From Liolophura sinensis (lineage: Eukaryota; Mollusca; Polyplacophora; Chitonida; Chitonidae): 64,000 nucleotides of DNA. The stretch is taken from NCBI RefSeq assembly GCF_032854445.1, contig NW_027017965.1, forward strand, positions 62,001-126,000. The letters run 5' to 3'. The first letter of the stretch is position 1; the number at the start of each line of letters is the position of its first letter. This document shows, in pieces, positions 1 through 9,005 of this stretch. The position numbers were made by a program, and so were the translations under genes. The notes beneath the pieces were generated by a model. That model was not told the origin of the DNA, searched no databases, and saw only the letters and a program-made list of their open reading frames with translations.

Positions 1-732
1 GAGCGCGGCGGCAAGTACGGGGGCGTGAAAAAGCGCGAACGCCACCCCATCCTCAATGTGCAGCTATACAAGGACCGCGTCGAGACAGACGACCAAGGCG
101 GCTCCAAAGGAGCCCTGCCCGGTGGCGACCAGAAGTCCGAGTACTTCCGCGTCCGCCAGTTCGTCGATGAATTCTTCAACGCGACGATGAAGGAACGCCT
201 AACCGACGGGACCATCATCCTCCGGGATGCTCACCGCAAGGACTACCCGCCCGGCATGGTCGTCGTGCCCAACACCACGATTGTCCCGCTCTTCCAGACC
301 CACGTGTCGATGGAGGCAAAGACGGATCCCGGTACTGAGCTGGCGAATCCGATCTGCCGCACAAACATGAAGTTCGACAAGGACACGGGCCTCCCCAAAA
401 AGGCCACATTCTTCGACTACACGAAGGCCCACCGCGACGCCCAGACTGGCAAGCGCACCTATGAGCCTCTAACCTTTGACGGCCACCCGGTGACGGCGCA
501 CAATGTCCACCTGATCCGCTCCCACTCGGTCTTCAGCGGCATCGTCAATATGAACGCTGTCTACGCCTCGAACATTGGCCTCTCCATTCCCTCAGAGATG
601 GAGGTGGTCATCGTGGAGCCGCCCGCCAGCCACAGTATCACTGTCCACGACGTCTTCGAGGGAGACGAGCTCGGCGACGGCGACACCGCGGCCCCGCCCG
701 CCAGCCGCCGTACCACCAAGGGGGGTCGCTAG
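1..732 (+). CDS. Uncharacterised element protein, 5' end outside window
   Basis: The reading frame is open from the first base of the window, so the true start lies further left; the GTG at 25 is only an internal valine codon. It ends at TAG 730-732. The visible 243 residues are hydrophilic, with no membrane segment, and finish in a low-complexity acidic then Ala/Pro/Arg tail (EGDELGDGDTAAPPASRR). A central part with TTIVPLF and a later NVHLIRSHSVFSG segment looks like a folded globular protein. I do not recognise a family. It lies upstream of, and convergent with, the minus-strand gene at 852-2330. The gene is not present at the equivalent place in element B, where a different small ORF (61206-61454) occupies that position. 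No frame break is visible in the part seen. Codon use is strongly GC-ending, as in the rest of the element. Confidence 0.6.
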   Translation, partial: ERGGKYGGVKKRERHPILNVQLYKDRVETDDQGGSKGALPGGDQKSEYFRVRQFVDEFFNATMKERLTDGTIILRDAHRKDYPPGMVVVPNTTIVPLFQTHVSMEAKTDPGTELANPICRTNMKFDKDTGLPKKATFFDYTKAHRDAQTGKRTYEPLTFDGHPVTAHNVHLIRSHSVFSGIVNMNAVYASNIGLSIPSEMEVVIVEPPASHSITVHDVFEGDELGDGDTAAPPASRRTTKGGR

Positions 733-851
733 CGCAAAAAAAAATCCGGAGCCTGCCGTTAGGGTGGTGATTAATTGGTAACAGGGGAGCTATAAACCAG
801 GCCTTTTTGGACCATGGGTTCGAGCCCAACACTGGGCACCTCCCCAGAACA
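733..851. other. Intergenic spacer between convergent genes
   Basis: Short spacer containing an A9 run and a weak tRNA-like stretch (D-loop-like ATTAATTGGTAACA and T-loop-like GGGTTCGAGCCC) whose arms do not pair properly. Similarity to element B begins at about 842 (CCCCAGAACATCAT). Confidence 0.35.
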
Positions 852-2330
852 TCATTTGAAAAGGGCGTTTTTCAGTTCTTGCCGAGCTAGTTTTCGGCCG
901 CGATCTATAAGCTGTTTTTTCGTGCTTTCATCGATCTCTACGGCGTTGAATGCCCTACGAGACTTAGCGCGTATCTCCTGCTTCAGATCAGAGTAGTTCT
1001 GGAGCTCCTGAACGACTTGCTTGACCTCTACGTCCGAAATAACACCATCTGATAATGCCGTAGATACCTGCGCATGGATGCTGTTAATTTTGGCCTCAGC
1101 CAACAGCCGTATATCGTTATGTTTCTTGGCCTTGGCGTGAAGTCGGCGGCTAACGAATTTTCCGGCGATATTTAAGACACCGCAAGCTATGGCCGCAGCT
1201 TCCATGGCCAAGACAGCAGGAGCTACAATTATTGTTGTGAGTAGTCCCAATCCTGCAACCCCTAGTCCCAAACCGGCCGTGAGCATGGCCGAATCAAGGG
1301 CCTCAGCGGCTAAGACACCGCGCCGGTACTTTTTGTACAAGGCCCGGCGGAGATCTCGCTCAGATTCAAGCTGATTCTGTATTTCGCTGATATACTGCAG
1401 ACGATGGGCGTGCGCCGCGCTCTCCGGCGGCGCAGTCGGGGGCCAAGGGGTTTTCAACCATAATCGTCGGCGTGGTCAGGGCCAAGGGATGGTCATCCGT
1501 AATCGTCGACGCCGCGCCCTCCGGCGGCAAGGGGTTTTCATCCGTGATCGCCGGGTACAGTCGTCCCATATTATCCGTCCTACGAATCAATAACGTTTTT
1601 TTTGAGATTGAAAACGCCCCCTGCAAAGACCCTCGAGAGAGCTCCGGATAACTGAGTCGCCCTGGGACGTTAAATTGATCATAAGTCTGAGCTCCTTTCC
1701 ATCGTGCTCTGCAGCCCACTTTAGTTTCAACAAGGTAATCATGGAGGAACGACGCTGAGAGGCCGTGCCCAGTATAATGTTGAAGATAAGTACAGATCCA
1801 GGGTTTATTCGTAGTATGGCCATAGACACGGTTGCGCTTCAAGACGCACGGTCTCTACACCCGTCGCCGCAGTTAGTGTGAAGTAACCTCCTCCTTCCAT
1901 AGCTATATGACAGGCGCTTGTTGGTACGTACGACACGAAAGAGGCTCCGGAGTTAAAAACTTTTTTCACATCGACCCCAGTGGCCTGGACCGACATCGGG
2001 GTCACCTTCATATGTATCAACCAATCAGGGTCGCGAGCTCTGGTAAGAACAAAGCGGTCTTCAAAGCAAATTAAAGAGAGTTTTTGTTCTTCAAGCACCC
2101 CAGACAGCGACCTGCGCTCTTGCTCTGCAGTGGATGAGACATCTTCAAGGGAAGCAAGCGTGGCAGGTTCTGCTTGCCCCCCCCCCCGTAATCTTTTTGC
2201 GGTTGTACTTGCCACTTTGAAACTGGAAAGCGTAGATTTTACCCTCCTGGCCTTGAAGTTCGAACTCCGACACATCTGCCAAGTCGCTTAAAGACAGGCA
2301 AGCAGACCTGGGGCCGGCTGCGTCCACCAT
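852..2330 (-). pseudogene. Broken copy of the element membrane-type protein (intact copy in element B)
   Basis: Same gene as the intact minus-strand ORF at 61466-62791, but spread over several frames. ATG at 2330 begins MVDAAGPRS, matching the element B copy. The first frame break coincides with an 11-C run at about 2177-2187, where element B has four C. The middle is read in two further frames (2275-1805, 1842-1366), and the C-terminal 201-residue block (1457-852) is open again. That block has a glycine/alanine-rich hydrophobic stretch (LGLGVAGLGLLTTIIVAP, then a second hydrophobic run) followed by a basic segment SRRLHAKAKKH and a long amphipathic helix region. Near 1430-1560 element A has an extra imperfect proline-rich repeat (DENPLPPEG, ENPLAPD) absent from element B. 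Function unknown; the hydrophobic hairpin suggests a membrane-associated or membrane-active virion protein, which is inference only. Confidence 0.7.
1425..1565. repeat. Imperfect coding repeat inside the broken membrane-protein gene
   Basis: Two to three diverged copies of a GC-rich unit containing GGGGTTTTCA and CCGGCGGC. On the minus strand they encode related peptides around ENPLxPxG/DDHPLAL. Element B has only one short equivalent (around 62035-62050), so this is an expansion specific to element A. Confidence 0.55.
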
Positions 2331-2332
2331 AT

Positions 2333-3015
2333 TTATTGTATTTCTAGGGTAGCACTTAGGTGCCCTACACTCCTATACTTGCCGTCTTTGTCTAAAAGCA
2401 CCACGGTCAAGTGCGTTATATAGTCGGCGCGCAAGGCTTTGTACTGTGGGTTGGAAAATGAAACCGTCTTCCCGCAGTTAATCCCTTCACCAGTCACGGC
2501 GATGGCCTGAAGTAGTGTGGAACGGCCACTGTAATCTGAGGTTATTCTCACGTTTTCTGAGGTGTTCAGTTCATCTAAATGCATGAAGATCTCTTTGTGT
2601 GAGACCAAGTTAGGTAGATTTTCACCCTCCACAGTCACCCCCACTCGACACCCCCCCACCCCCCTATGGGCGTCATACCGTCGGAGAACCCTAAGATGGG
2701 GGCAAGCTCTTGGTGTATTATGCAGGCATTTCTAGGGAGGGTAAGGACTAAGCGGCCCGTGGCTTCATTCAATCCCAGAAAAACCCCATGCAGGCGGAAT
2801 ATGTCCTTGTCCAGCGTACAGACATTGTAGTAGCCCGTCGGCACTTCAACACGATTGCCCTCAAGCAAGAAGCTCACTCCGGTGGGGATATTCACCCAGG
2901 CCGGGAAGAATGTTATCTTGCGAAGGGCGGTTTTAAGGCGGACGTTGAGGTTGTTAAGGGCATGAGGCAGCGTGTGATGTGTCCCATTTATAATGTCAGT
3001 CAATTTGATGAACAT
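2333..3015 (-). pseudogene. Candidate minor structural (penton-like) protein, frameshifted
   Basis: Two minus-strand open stretches, 3015-2635 and 2659-2333, belong to one gene of about 225 codons. The frame changes in a C-rich tract at about 2640-2665 (runs of seven and six C). The first ATG giving a sensible start is at 3015 (MFIKLTD); an earlier in-frame GTG at 3024 is less likely. The N-terminal part contains PTGVSFLLEGNRVEVPTGYYN and ATGRLVLTLP. The C-terminal part contains VHLDELNTSE-like and LSATLEIQ segments, rich in beta-prone residues with no membrane segment. Element B has a copy at 62916-63383. The beta-rich pattern, its size and its place beside other structural candidates suggest a capsid-associated jelly-roll protein such as a penton; this role is inference. 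It starts about 10 bp from the divergent plus-strand gene, so both may share one promoter. Confidence 0.55.
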
Positions 3016-3025
3016 CTTAGCCACG

Positions 3026-4279
3026 ATGAAAAGCGAGGCTTACGGGTTCAATAGAGAGGCCACTTACAAGGCCGGGGCATTTCATAGTATCCAAACCCAC
3101 GCAGAGCAGCTCACGCGATTTGACATCTACATCGATGAAAAGAAGGCCTTTCCAGTCCAGTTCACAGATGTGTTGGCCAAGTACCGGCTGCCAAAGATAA
3201 CCGACAATGAAATTGTTCGGGCCTGGAACACCAATCCTATGCAATTCTAGCAGAACCAAGTGAACTTCGCGGTCTGGTGCGCAACCACGGGCTGTGGCGT
3301 CTCTGCAAAAGACCATCTTCTCGCCCCCGACCAACGAATAAGGGCCCTGTACACGTTCCATGTGTATTACCAAGTTAGGCGGATCTTGGAAGAGATCCAG
3401 GCCCCCCTGCCGCAAGGCAGAGCGTGGGCGACATTCAAAAACCCCAACGACGAGAGGGCCTATGAAAAAATTTGTAGGGAGTTCCACGTAGATGCACACA
3501 CAGACTGGAGGCGCAGGGGGGTGAATCACGGCCTCGGAGTGGCATATTACTATCTCACGAGAACGGGCTACAGCCCCATTGGCGATGGGACCTTCGATCC
3601 GAGCAGGATGTCGTTCTCTAGAAAGCGTACAGCGCTCCACGTCGACTACATCGAGCAGGACGCCGAGGAGGCTTGGGCAGCGATCACTGTCCACAAATCC
3701 CAAGAATTCACGCAGCCGGGCGTAGAGCGCCTAAACGATTCCATCCGGACATACGTGTGGGCTGTTTTAGGCGCCCAAGCGCAAACAAGGGCGCGTATTC
3801 TAGGCACGGGCACAGTCTTCGACGCGCAAAAACAGTTTGCCGCGAACGTTGAAGACGCTATTTCCTCTCCGATCGACCTTCCGTCTGCTATCAAACGCTA
3901 CCAGGACGTGCTACAGTATGCCGGGAGCGCTGTAGACTTTGTGTATGGCATAAGCCTGTATATGGCCCCCAGCAACATGCTTCTGCAGATCGGCCATGTG
4001 GCGAACTACAACAACAAAATCGTCCTGGCCACAGAGGACCAGAGTCTAGGCGCCAATGAGGGTGTGAACGCTAAAGTACCGCCCACTTTGCACAAGCGCG
4101 CACCTTCCCACGGGATCGTTAAGCCACAAGAAAGCGTCCCACCACCCACCGCGCACGTTCAGCATGTTGCTGCCGCCGGAGGCAAACAAGAACCCCTATT
4201 TCCAAACCAACAGAATCACGATGCGGAGAAGACAGCTATCGTCGTCGCTGGGGTTGGTATCGGCTTACTGCTGCTGTGA
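3026..4279 (+). pseudogene. Uncharacterised element protein with C-terminal membrane anchor, one in-frame TAG
   Basis: One frame runs from ATG 3026 (alternative ATGs at 2993 and 3008) to TGA 4277-4279, interrupted only by a TAG at 3248-3250. On both sides of the stop the sequence looks coding, and the downstream part is matched by element B at 63378-63810. Product of about 418 codons. Features: NFAVWCATTGCGVS just after the stop, an aromatic-rich FHVYYQVRRILEE helix, a DWRRRGVNHGLGVAYYYL segment, a Gln/Ala-rich block (AQAQTRARILGTG), a Pro/His-rich linker, and a hydrophobic end TAIVVAGVGIGLLLL that could anchor in a membrane. The gene is tail-to-tail with the minus gene at 4265-5254, overlapping 15 bp. 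I know no function. It could be a virion membrane or capsid-associated protein. Confidence 0.6.
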
Positions 4280-5254
4280 ACTATGCGTTAAATACTTGCG
4301 GACATCCACAAGCATTAGGCCACCTACTTCAAAGACTAGAGCCCAGACATTATCGGCCAGCCACCCAGCCGCTTTCTTGAAAAGTTTCAGTAGCCAGGAC
4401 ACGATACTGCCAATAATACCCGGAATCGCAGCGGCAGCCTTCCCAGCCAGCTTTCCAAGGGCGCGCGCCAGGGACTGGAGATGCTTTTTCACCCATTCTT
4501 TAAGACCACGCCCTTCGGATGGAGGTGGCGTTGGCTGGATGCCCCCGCCGGACCCGCCAGTCAGCGTCAACTTTATCGCTAGCCCCAGTGTCGAGATCGG
4601 CATCCCAATTGCCGTGAGAATGGAGACCGCGGTTATTCCCTGCTCCCAGAAGACGGTGCGGACGCGCTCGGCCAGAGTGGTATCCTTGTGTAGGATGTGA
4701 GCGATCGTCTGCTTGATGCGGCGTATTTGCGTGCGCAGGGCTTTGGCCGTTAAAGAGGCTGCTTCGAGCCTGGCCACCCTCTCGTCCTCGAGATTCCATA
4801 TCCGGTCTGCGATCCGGCGCCGGGAGAATTCATCAGTGGCCTCCTTCAACTTATGGTTTTCTTTTGCGATGTACTTATCGAGACTTGACAGCTTGGCGAG
4901 GTTATTCGCGTGTTCGCCTTCCGAGGTCTGCAGTGCCTTGTCAAGCCCCAGAAGTTCTCGCATGGGAAGAGGAGGGTCGTTTATCGTTGAAAGAGCCTGC
5001 TGGACCTAACTATCCGTCAAGCTTGTTTCCAATATGTGGACAGCATCAGTGGCCTTTTTCGCTGATTGGTTTAAATCTTTCAGCTCCATGGTATCTGCCT
5101 CCGCGGCCGCGGCACCGAGTTCTAAACTCGCTTTCCCGAGGGCTGCGACTGCTGCCGGAGGAAATGATGGCTGTTCTCTTCTTTTCCAGTCTATAAAAGC
5201 CCAGCCCGCCGGATTATCAAAGTCAAAGTCTGCCATAATCCTCGTATTAAACAT
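4265..5254 (-). pseudogene. Uncharacterised coiled-coil/membrane protein, one in-frame TAG
   Basis: A single minus-strand frame runs from ATG 5254 (or ATG 5236, MADFDFDNP) to TAA 4265-4267, broken only by TAG at 5006-5008; the stretch between that stop and the next ATG at 4963 is also open. About 329 codons. The N-terminal part is Ala-rich. A central region of about 90 residues is strongly charged and helical (EFSRRRIADRIWNLEDERVARLEAAS), typical of a coiled coil. It is followed by a hydrophobic run (ILTAIGMPISTLGLAIKLTL), a Gly/Pro linker (GGSGGGIQPTPPPSEG), a basic amphipathic helix and a last hydrophobic stretch (WALVFEVGGLMLV). This layout suggests a membrane-spanning or membrane-lytic structural protein. 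I recognise it as a conserved companion of Polinton-type genes in invertebrates but cannot name a function. It is divergent from the capsid candidate at 5282, with 27-45 bp between starts. Confidence 0.6.
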
Positions 5255-5281
5255 TGCAAAGGTATACCTTCAATACACACA
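5191..5281 (+). promoter_or_regulatory. Candidate divergent promoter, TATA-like TATAAAAG
   Basis: TATAAAAG at about 5191-5198 lies some 85 bp before the capsid-candidate ATG at 5282. The divergent minus gene starts at 5236 or 5254, so the TATA motif falls inside its coding region and may be chance. Confidence 0.25.
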
Positions 5282-6574
5282 ATGGATGCATACGGACGCA
5301 GGCTAAACCCTTTCAGAACACTCCGTAAGCCTCGGGGGGTACAAGGTGTACGGCAGTCCTTGGTCGTCACCAACAACCCGAGTTCGATCGACCAGAATCA
5401 ACAACTCTTGGTCCGCTTCCCCAACCTCGGCGCAAATGACGTCATTGTGCCCGGTACGGTGCGCTTGGCCTTCTCGATCACGATCAATTCATCCGACCCG
5501 AACGCCACAGTGGTCGGGAATCTCGGACGCGCAGTCAAGACGCGTCAAGAAAACCACGATCAGAATCAGCGGGGATGAGGTAATGTCCATCCACGACTCT
5601 GATGTGTTTCATTGCTACGGCGACTTATGGCTGACCAAAAACGAACGGCGGAATGCGGCCTACCAAGGCATCGGCAGCGAAAACATGCTTAAACTTCGAG
5701 TCGAAGCGGAGGACGCAAGTGACGACGATGCTGCAGAAAAGTCCATCGCTCGCGCCTTTGGCAGCCGGTTCCACATCCCGCTAGACTTTGAGCTTCTAGA
5801 TAGCCACATGCCATTCTACCAGAGTGCCTGGCCGACCGACTGGAGTACGAACTGACGTTCAACGATTCCAGCCGGATCATCAAGACAACAGACGATGCCG
5901 ACGCGACTTACACCATCGACAACATCAGCCTGGAGTTCGATATGCTCACCGAAAAGGAGCTCGCTAGACAGATCCGCATCCAGTTTGCCGGGGGCGTCTC
6001 CATACTGTATGATCGCGTCCCCCGCCACCAAAAGTTTGTGAAGGACAAGTCTGATACTCTCTGGAACATAAACCTGAACACGCCCGCGAGAGCAATAAAG
6101 GGCCTCCTTATGCTGTTCGAGACTAAAGGAACCCCGTGGAAGAGGAGGTCGGAATCCTTCTACAACCCGAAGATCAACAAAGTAGAAGTCACAATAGAAG
6201 GGGTCCCCAATCAGCTGTACAGCCAGGGCATGCGGGCGTATCAGCAATCGGGCGAGGTCCAGAAGTTCTTCGTCAGCTCACCCCTACGGAAGCGGGACCC
6301 TGAGGTGACCAGGGTCGTAAAAGACTTAGGCCTGGCAGACGTCTCCATGGAAGAGTTCTTGACGCACAAGCACGCCTTCTGGCTTGACCTTCGGCCAAGC
6401 GACGATGACGAGCTGCATGGCAGTGGGAGGGGCGTTCTGAACGCCAGCGAGGGGATTACGATACAGGTGACAAAAGAGAGTAAAGATCCCGGCGTGTTGA
6501 ACGTATATCTATATGTGATCATGGACGCAAAGCTGCACATCCAGAATGGTAGGTTCGCTAGCGCGCTTTATTGA
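5282..6574 (+). pseudogene. Candidate major capsid protein, two frameshifts
   Basis: Three plus-strand open segments cover one gene of about 430 codons: 5282 to about 5545, about 5545 to 5830, and about 5830 to TGA 6572-6574. The first frame change coincides with an imperfect 10-bp tandem duplication near 5531-5550 (two copies ending TCAAG); the second lies near 5825-5835. Recognisable stretches are DAYGRRLNPF at the start, FPNLGANDVIVPG, SIHDSDVFHCYGDLW, and in the last third LWNINLN and FYNPKINKVEVTIEG. The family is conserved in invertebrate Polinton-like loci. A beta-rich pattern, a length in the range of double jelly-roll capsid proteins and its place directly before the packaging ATPase support a major capsid role. 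This is inference: I see no diagnostic short motif. The last 29 bp overlap the ATPase start, as expected for coordinated late genes. Confidence 0.55.
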
Positions 6575-7166
6575 TGACGCCCACTGCGCGATTATCTGTG
6601 GGCAGACGAACTGCGGCAAAACAGTCTTCGTGCTGGACCTGCTTGAGGGCCCTTTCCGCGGTTTCTTTCATCACATTGTGATCCTGTGCCCCACTCTTAA
6701 GCATAACGAGGCGTACCGGCGGCGATGGATACTGTCTGACCCTGAGCTCTATTGTTTTGATCCCGGCGAGCGGCTCAACGACTGTCTGAGAGGTTTTCAC
6801 AGATTGTTCGAAAAGGAGCCCACCCTATACAACATCGATGATTGTAGCGCGTTGGAGGCGATGAAGAAGAAACAAAAAATGCTGTCATTCATGGCTTTCT
6901 CGGGCCGTCATGCAAAGCAAAGCGTGTGGGTCCTCACTCAGAAATACAACGCCGTCCTCAAAGACTTTCACGAGCAGACAAGGTGGGTGGCTTTATTCCA
7001 CTGTAAAGATCGGCACTCGTTCAACGAATGCCTGAAGGAGAACCACATCATCGAGGCCGAGAGCGAAAAGGCAGAGGTTCGACAGAAGCTCAAGAACAAT
7101 CCGCATTCTAAGCTCCTGCTAATGACTGATACTTCCAATAAAGCATGGATACGGACGAGCTTATAA
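6546..7166 (+). CDS. A32-like FtsK/HerA-superfamily packaging ATPase
   Basis: Intact 206-codon ORF from ATG 6546 to TAA 7164-7166. A Walker A motif GQTNCGKT lies at about residues 19-26 and a Walker B-type YNIDDCSA (hydrophobic run followed by two Asp) near residue 96. A later region, SGRHAKQSVWVLTQKYN, fits the sensor-type strand after Walker B in this family. Such ATPases pump the viral genome into preformed capsids and are a hallmark of Polintons, adenovirus-like and larger DNA viruses. Length is usual for the short Polinton form. It overlaps the end of the capsid candidate by 29 bp and the following ORF at 7145 by 22 bp, so it lies within a single late-type transcription block. Among the recognisable enzymes of element A this is the only one without a visible break. 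Confidence 0.85.
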   Translation: MVGSLARFIDDAHCAIICGQTNCGKTVFVLDLLEGPFRGFFHHIVILCPTLKHNEAYRRRWILSDPELYCFDPGERLNDCLRGFHRLFEKEPTLYNIDDCSALEAMKKKQKMLSFMAFSGRHAKQSVWVLTQKYNAVLKDFHEQTRWVALFHCKDRHSFNECLKENHIIEAESEKAEVRQKLKNNPHSKLLLMTDTSNKAWIRTSL

Positions 7167-7688
7167 TAGACGAAATTCTGGGCGCAGAGGAGGAGCCCGG
7201 CCGAAGGCAACAGCCCGGCCGAAGCCAACAGCCCGACCCCAGCCAACAAGATGATGCACGGCAGCTCAGGGATAAGCTGGCGGCACTTGCGGTGGGTGGG
7301 CAGGCCAAGCGATATCTGGAAAAAGACGTAACAGCCGCTGAGATCGACGCCATGAGCGACGAAGACGTTGAAAGGCTGTACTCACGGTACGAGGCTAAGC
7401 TCGGTGCGCGGATGGTTGACGGTCTCGGAGGTATGTTCTTGAGATCATATGTAATAGGCGGCCAGCTGGCTCCTACCAATCCCACCCGAGAATCGATCAA
7501 TGCTCATGGCACAGCTCGCCACCGACCCATTTGTTGAACAGGCGCTTAGCAGTGCTAGCTGCTGGCTATACCACTGCTATGGTAAGTACTTAGCACCGTT
7601 AACCATGGTGTTGACCACTGCTGGGCACTGCTCATTTGAACACCACTGCTGTCCTAGAAATGAGCCGTATTATCCAGAGGAAGATTAG
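7145..7688 (+). pseudogene. Uncharacterised small element protein, frameshifted
   Basis: Starts at ATG 7145, inside the end of the ATPase gene, and is open to 7537. Continuation of the same protein is seen in another frame from about 7497 to TAG 7686-7688, so a frameshift lies near 7470-7500. The total is about 180 codons. The N-terminal 40 residues are acidic then Gln/Pro-rich with a short repeat (GRRQQPGRSQQPDPSQQ). The centre carries KRYLEKDVTAAEIDAMSDEDVERLYSRYE, an acidic helical stretch. The C-terminal part is rich in Cys, His and Tyr (CWLYHCYGKY, HCSFEHHCCP), which could bind zinc. The product has no assigned function. It is part of the rightward block from the capsid candidate to the integrase. 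Confidence 0.55.
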
Positions 7689-8178
7689 TACAACGAATCC
7701 GGAAGGCCCGAAGGAAGCGGAGGGGGGTGACAGCGGATTTTACGAATGACGGCCCTGCAAAGAATCCCCAAAAAGTCGCTGCGGGTCGAGGAAGTGCTGC
7801 AGCGAGAAAGCCCAAGGCTGAAAAGCTCAAGGACGAGCTTCGCGAAGCAAAGGCTGCTTTGCTTGGCGCAGTTCATTCCACCAAGAAACAGCCGAAGGAA
7901 CCGGATTCTACGAAGGAGGGGGAGCCACAGATTTTGCGAGGGAACCGGATTCTACGAAGGCACACCAAATCACCCACTGGAGGGCGCCCCTGGCGTTATT
8001 AGGCGTTGGTAGCCTTGCAGTGCTTTTGTTGCCACGCTTGTGGCGCAGCGGCTATACAGCACATGCACGAGGTGCAGATATTACACCGCAAAAAAATATC
8101 ACGCCGCAAGAAAAGAATCTCCATTTGAATACACGTCGCGACCCTTTCTATATAGAGCACCCTGTCTACTCCACCTAG
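7660..8178 (+). pseudogene. Uncharacterised single-pass membrane protein, multiple frameshifts
   Basis: A minimal start ATG 7660 (MSRIIQRKIST) overlaps the end of the previous gene. Coding signal then moves to a second frame around 7735-7960 (Ala/Lys-rich AAGRGSAAARKPKAEKLKDELREAKAALLG) and to a third from about 7972 to TAG 8176-8178. The last part has a hydrophobic stretch ALLGVGSLAVLLLPRLW, a candidate transmembrane helix, then a polar tail ending near DPFYIEHPVY. Two or more frame changes (near 7740 and 7960) make this a pseudogene. The order, a basic coiled N-terminus followed by one membrane span and a short tail, suggests a virion or assembly membrane protein. Function unknown. Confidence 0.5.
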
Positions 8179-8401
8179 TGACGGAAAAGTGCTAGTCAAC
8201 GCGGCCTACCACGCCGCTGTAGTCTCTCTCCTGGCTAGTGGGTACGCTCGCCTCGGCCAGATGTTCCTGAAAGGAGCCCTCCCAAAGCTGGACTTGACAT
8301 CCCGTGACGTCGGCATGGTCATTGCAGATGTAGGCCTGGCCATGTTTTCGAAGGAACTGCTAATTAAACAAGGGCTCCTTCCTCCCAATATAATCAGGTA
8401 G
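8156..8401 (+). CDS. Small uncharacterised element protein
   Basis: The frame is open from 8156 to TAG 8399-8401 but contains no ATG before the conserved-looking part, which begins around the GTG at 8189 (VLVNAAYHAAVVSLLASGY). Either a non-ATG start is used or the original ATG has mutated. The 70-80 residue product is mildly hydrophobic, with one or two possible amphipathic or membrane helices (AAVVSLLASGYARLGQMFL and DVGMVIADVGLAMF), and a C-terminal KQGLLPPNIIR. A TATA-like TATATAG at 8149-8155 lies just upstream but inside the previous gene. It is followed after 2 bp by the next ORF, suggesting joint expression. I know no function. Confidence 0.5.
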   Translation, partial: STLSTPPSDGKVLVNAAYHAAVVSLLASGYARLGQMFLKGALPKLDLTSRDVGMVIADVGLAMFSKELLIKQGLLPPNIIR

Positions 8402-8403
8402 TA

Positions 8404-8853
8404 ATGGCCTCCATCGCAATGATGATGGGCGGCGCCCTCGTAAACGCTTTGGCCTTCAGCGGGAGCAGCTATATGTTTTCGATGCTGAGGAGTTCCGGTG
8501 TCGACGAAGAGCGAAGGCGCCATGACCGCGCTGTAGAGCAGCTCCAAGCCGCACAGGAAAAATGGGCCCGAAAGCGCACTGAGCGCTTGGACTGGATCAA
8601 CGATGAACTCCTCCGCCAGGGCCACGCTGTCCAAACATTCCGGGATGTCGACGCTGCAATCCGCGAGTATTCTAGGGTCACGGGCAAAACTCTTACACGC
8701 GATGCATGCGAGGCGCTGCTGGGCACAGAGCCACAGCTGTCCGATTTCTATGTGCCTAGTGAAGATCAAAAACACCGCGAGAGGACCTTCGTCATCCTGG
8801 GAATGTGTGTGGTTGGGGGTGTGAGTTACGGAATCGCAAAACTCACCAAGTAA
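8404..8853 (+). CDS. Uncharacterised coiled-coil protein with C-terminal hydrophobic segment
   Basis: Intact 149-codon ORF from ATG 8404 to TAA 8851-8853, beginning 2 bp after the previous stop. The N-terminus is small-residue rich and hydrophobic (MMMGGALVNALAFSGSSYMF). A charged helical centre follows, EERRRHDRAVEQLQAAQEKWARKRTERLDW, likely a coiled coil. The C-terminus has a hydrophobic span (TFVILGMCVVGGVSYGIAKL) suitable for a membrane anchor. It belongs to a set of small conserved proteins located between the packaging ATPase and the integrase. I do not recognise a characterised family. Two hydrophobic ends with a helical rod between them could suit a membrane-bridging or scaffold role, which is speculation. 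Confidence 0.6.
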   Translation: MASIAMMMGGALVNALAFSGSSYMFSMLRSSGVDEERRRHDRAVEQLQAAQEKWARKRTERLDWINDELLRQGHAVQTFRDVDAAIREYSRVTGKTLTRDACEALLGTEPQLSDFYVPSEDQKHRERTFVILGMCVVGGVSYGIAKLTK

Positions 8854-9005
8854 TCCGAACTGACTGTGCCCGGCTCACCATCGAGCTCCTCGCCGTATGG
8901 CAGACACGACGATAGTAGTGAGGTGGTTCTGAGCACGCAAATACGCCGCGACGATTAACATTTCGTCGCAAATCTGTTAGAGGGCTTCTAGAATACCTTG
9001 ATGAC
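8854..9005. other. Spacer with a 7-bp stem-loop before the integrase
   Basis: A 152-bp spacer between the last small gene and the integrase. At 8948-8969 there is a perfect inverted repeat GCGACGA / TCGTCGC separated by 8 bases. It could be a terminator-like or regulatory hairpin, or chance. Confidence 0.3.

Noticed and set aside
755-840. Possible tRNA gene (D-loop-like and T-loop-like stretches)
   Set aside because: Acceptor, D and anticodon stems do not pair; the T stem has mismatches. At best a decayed tRNA remnant.
3017-3703. 228-codon minus-strand ORF
   Set aside because: Antisense shadow of the plus-strand anchor gene, whose plus frame is shared with element B.
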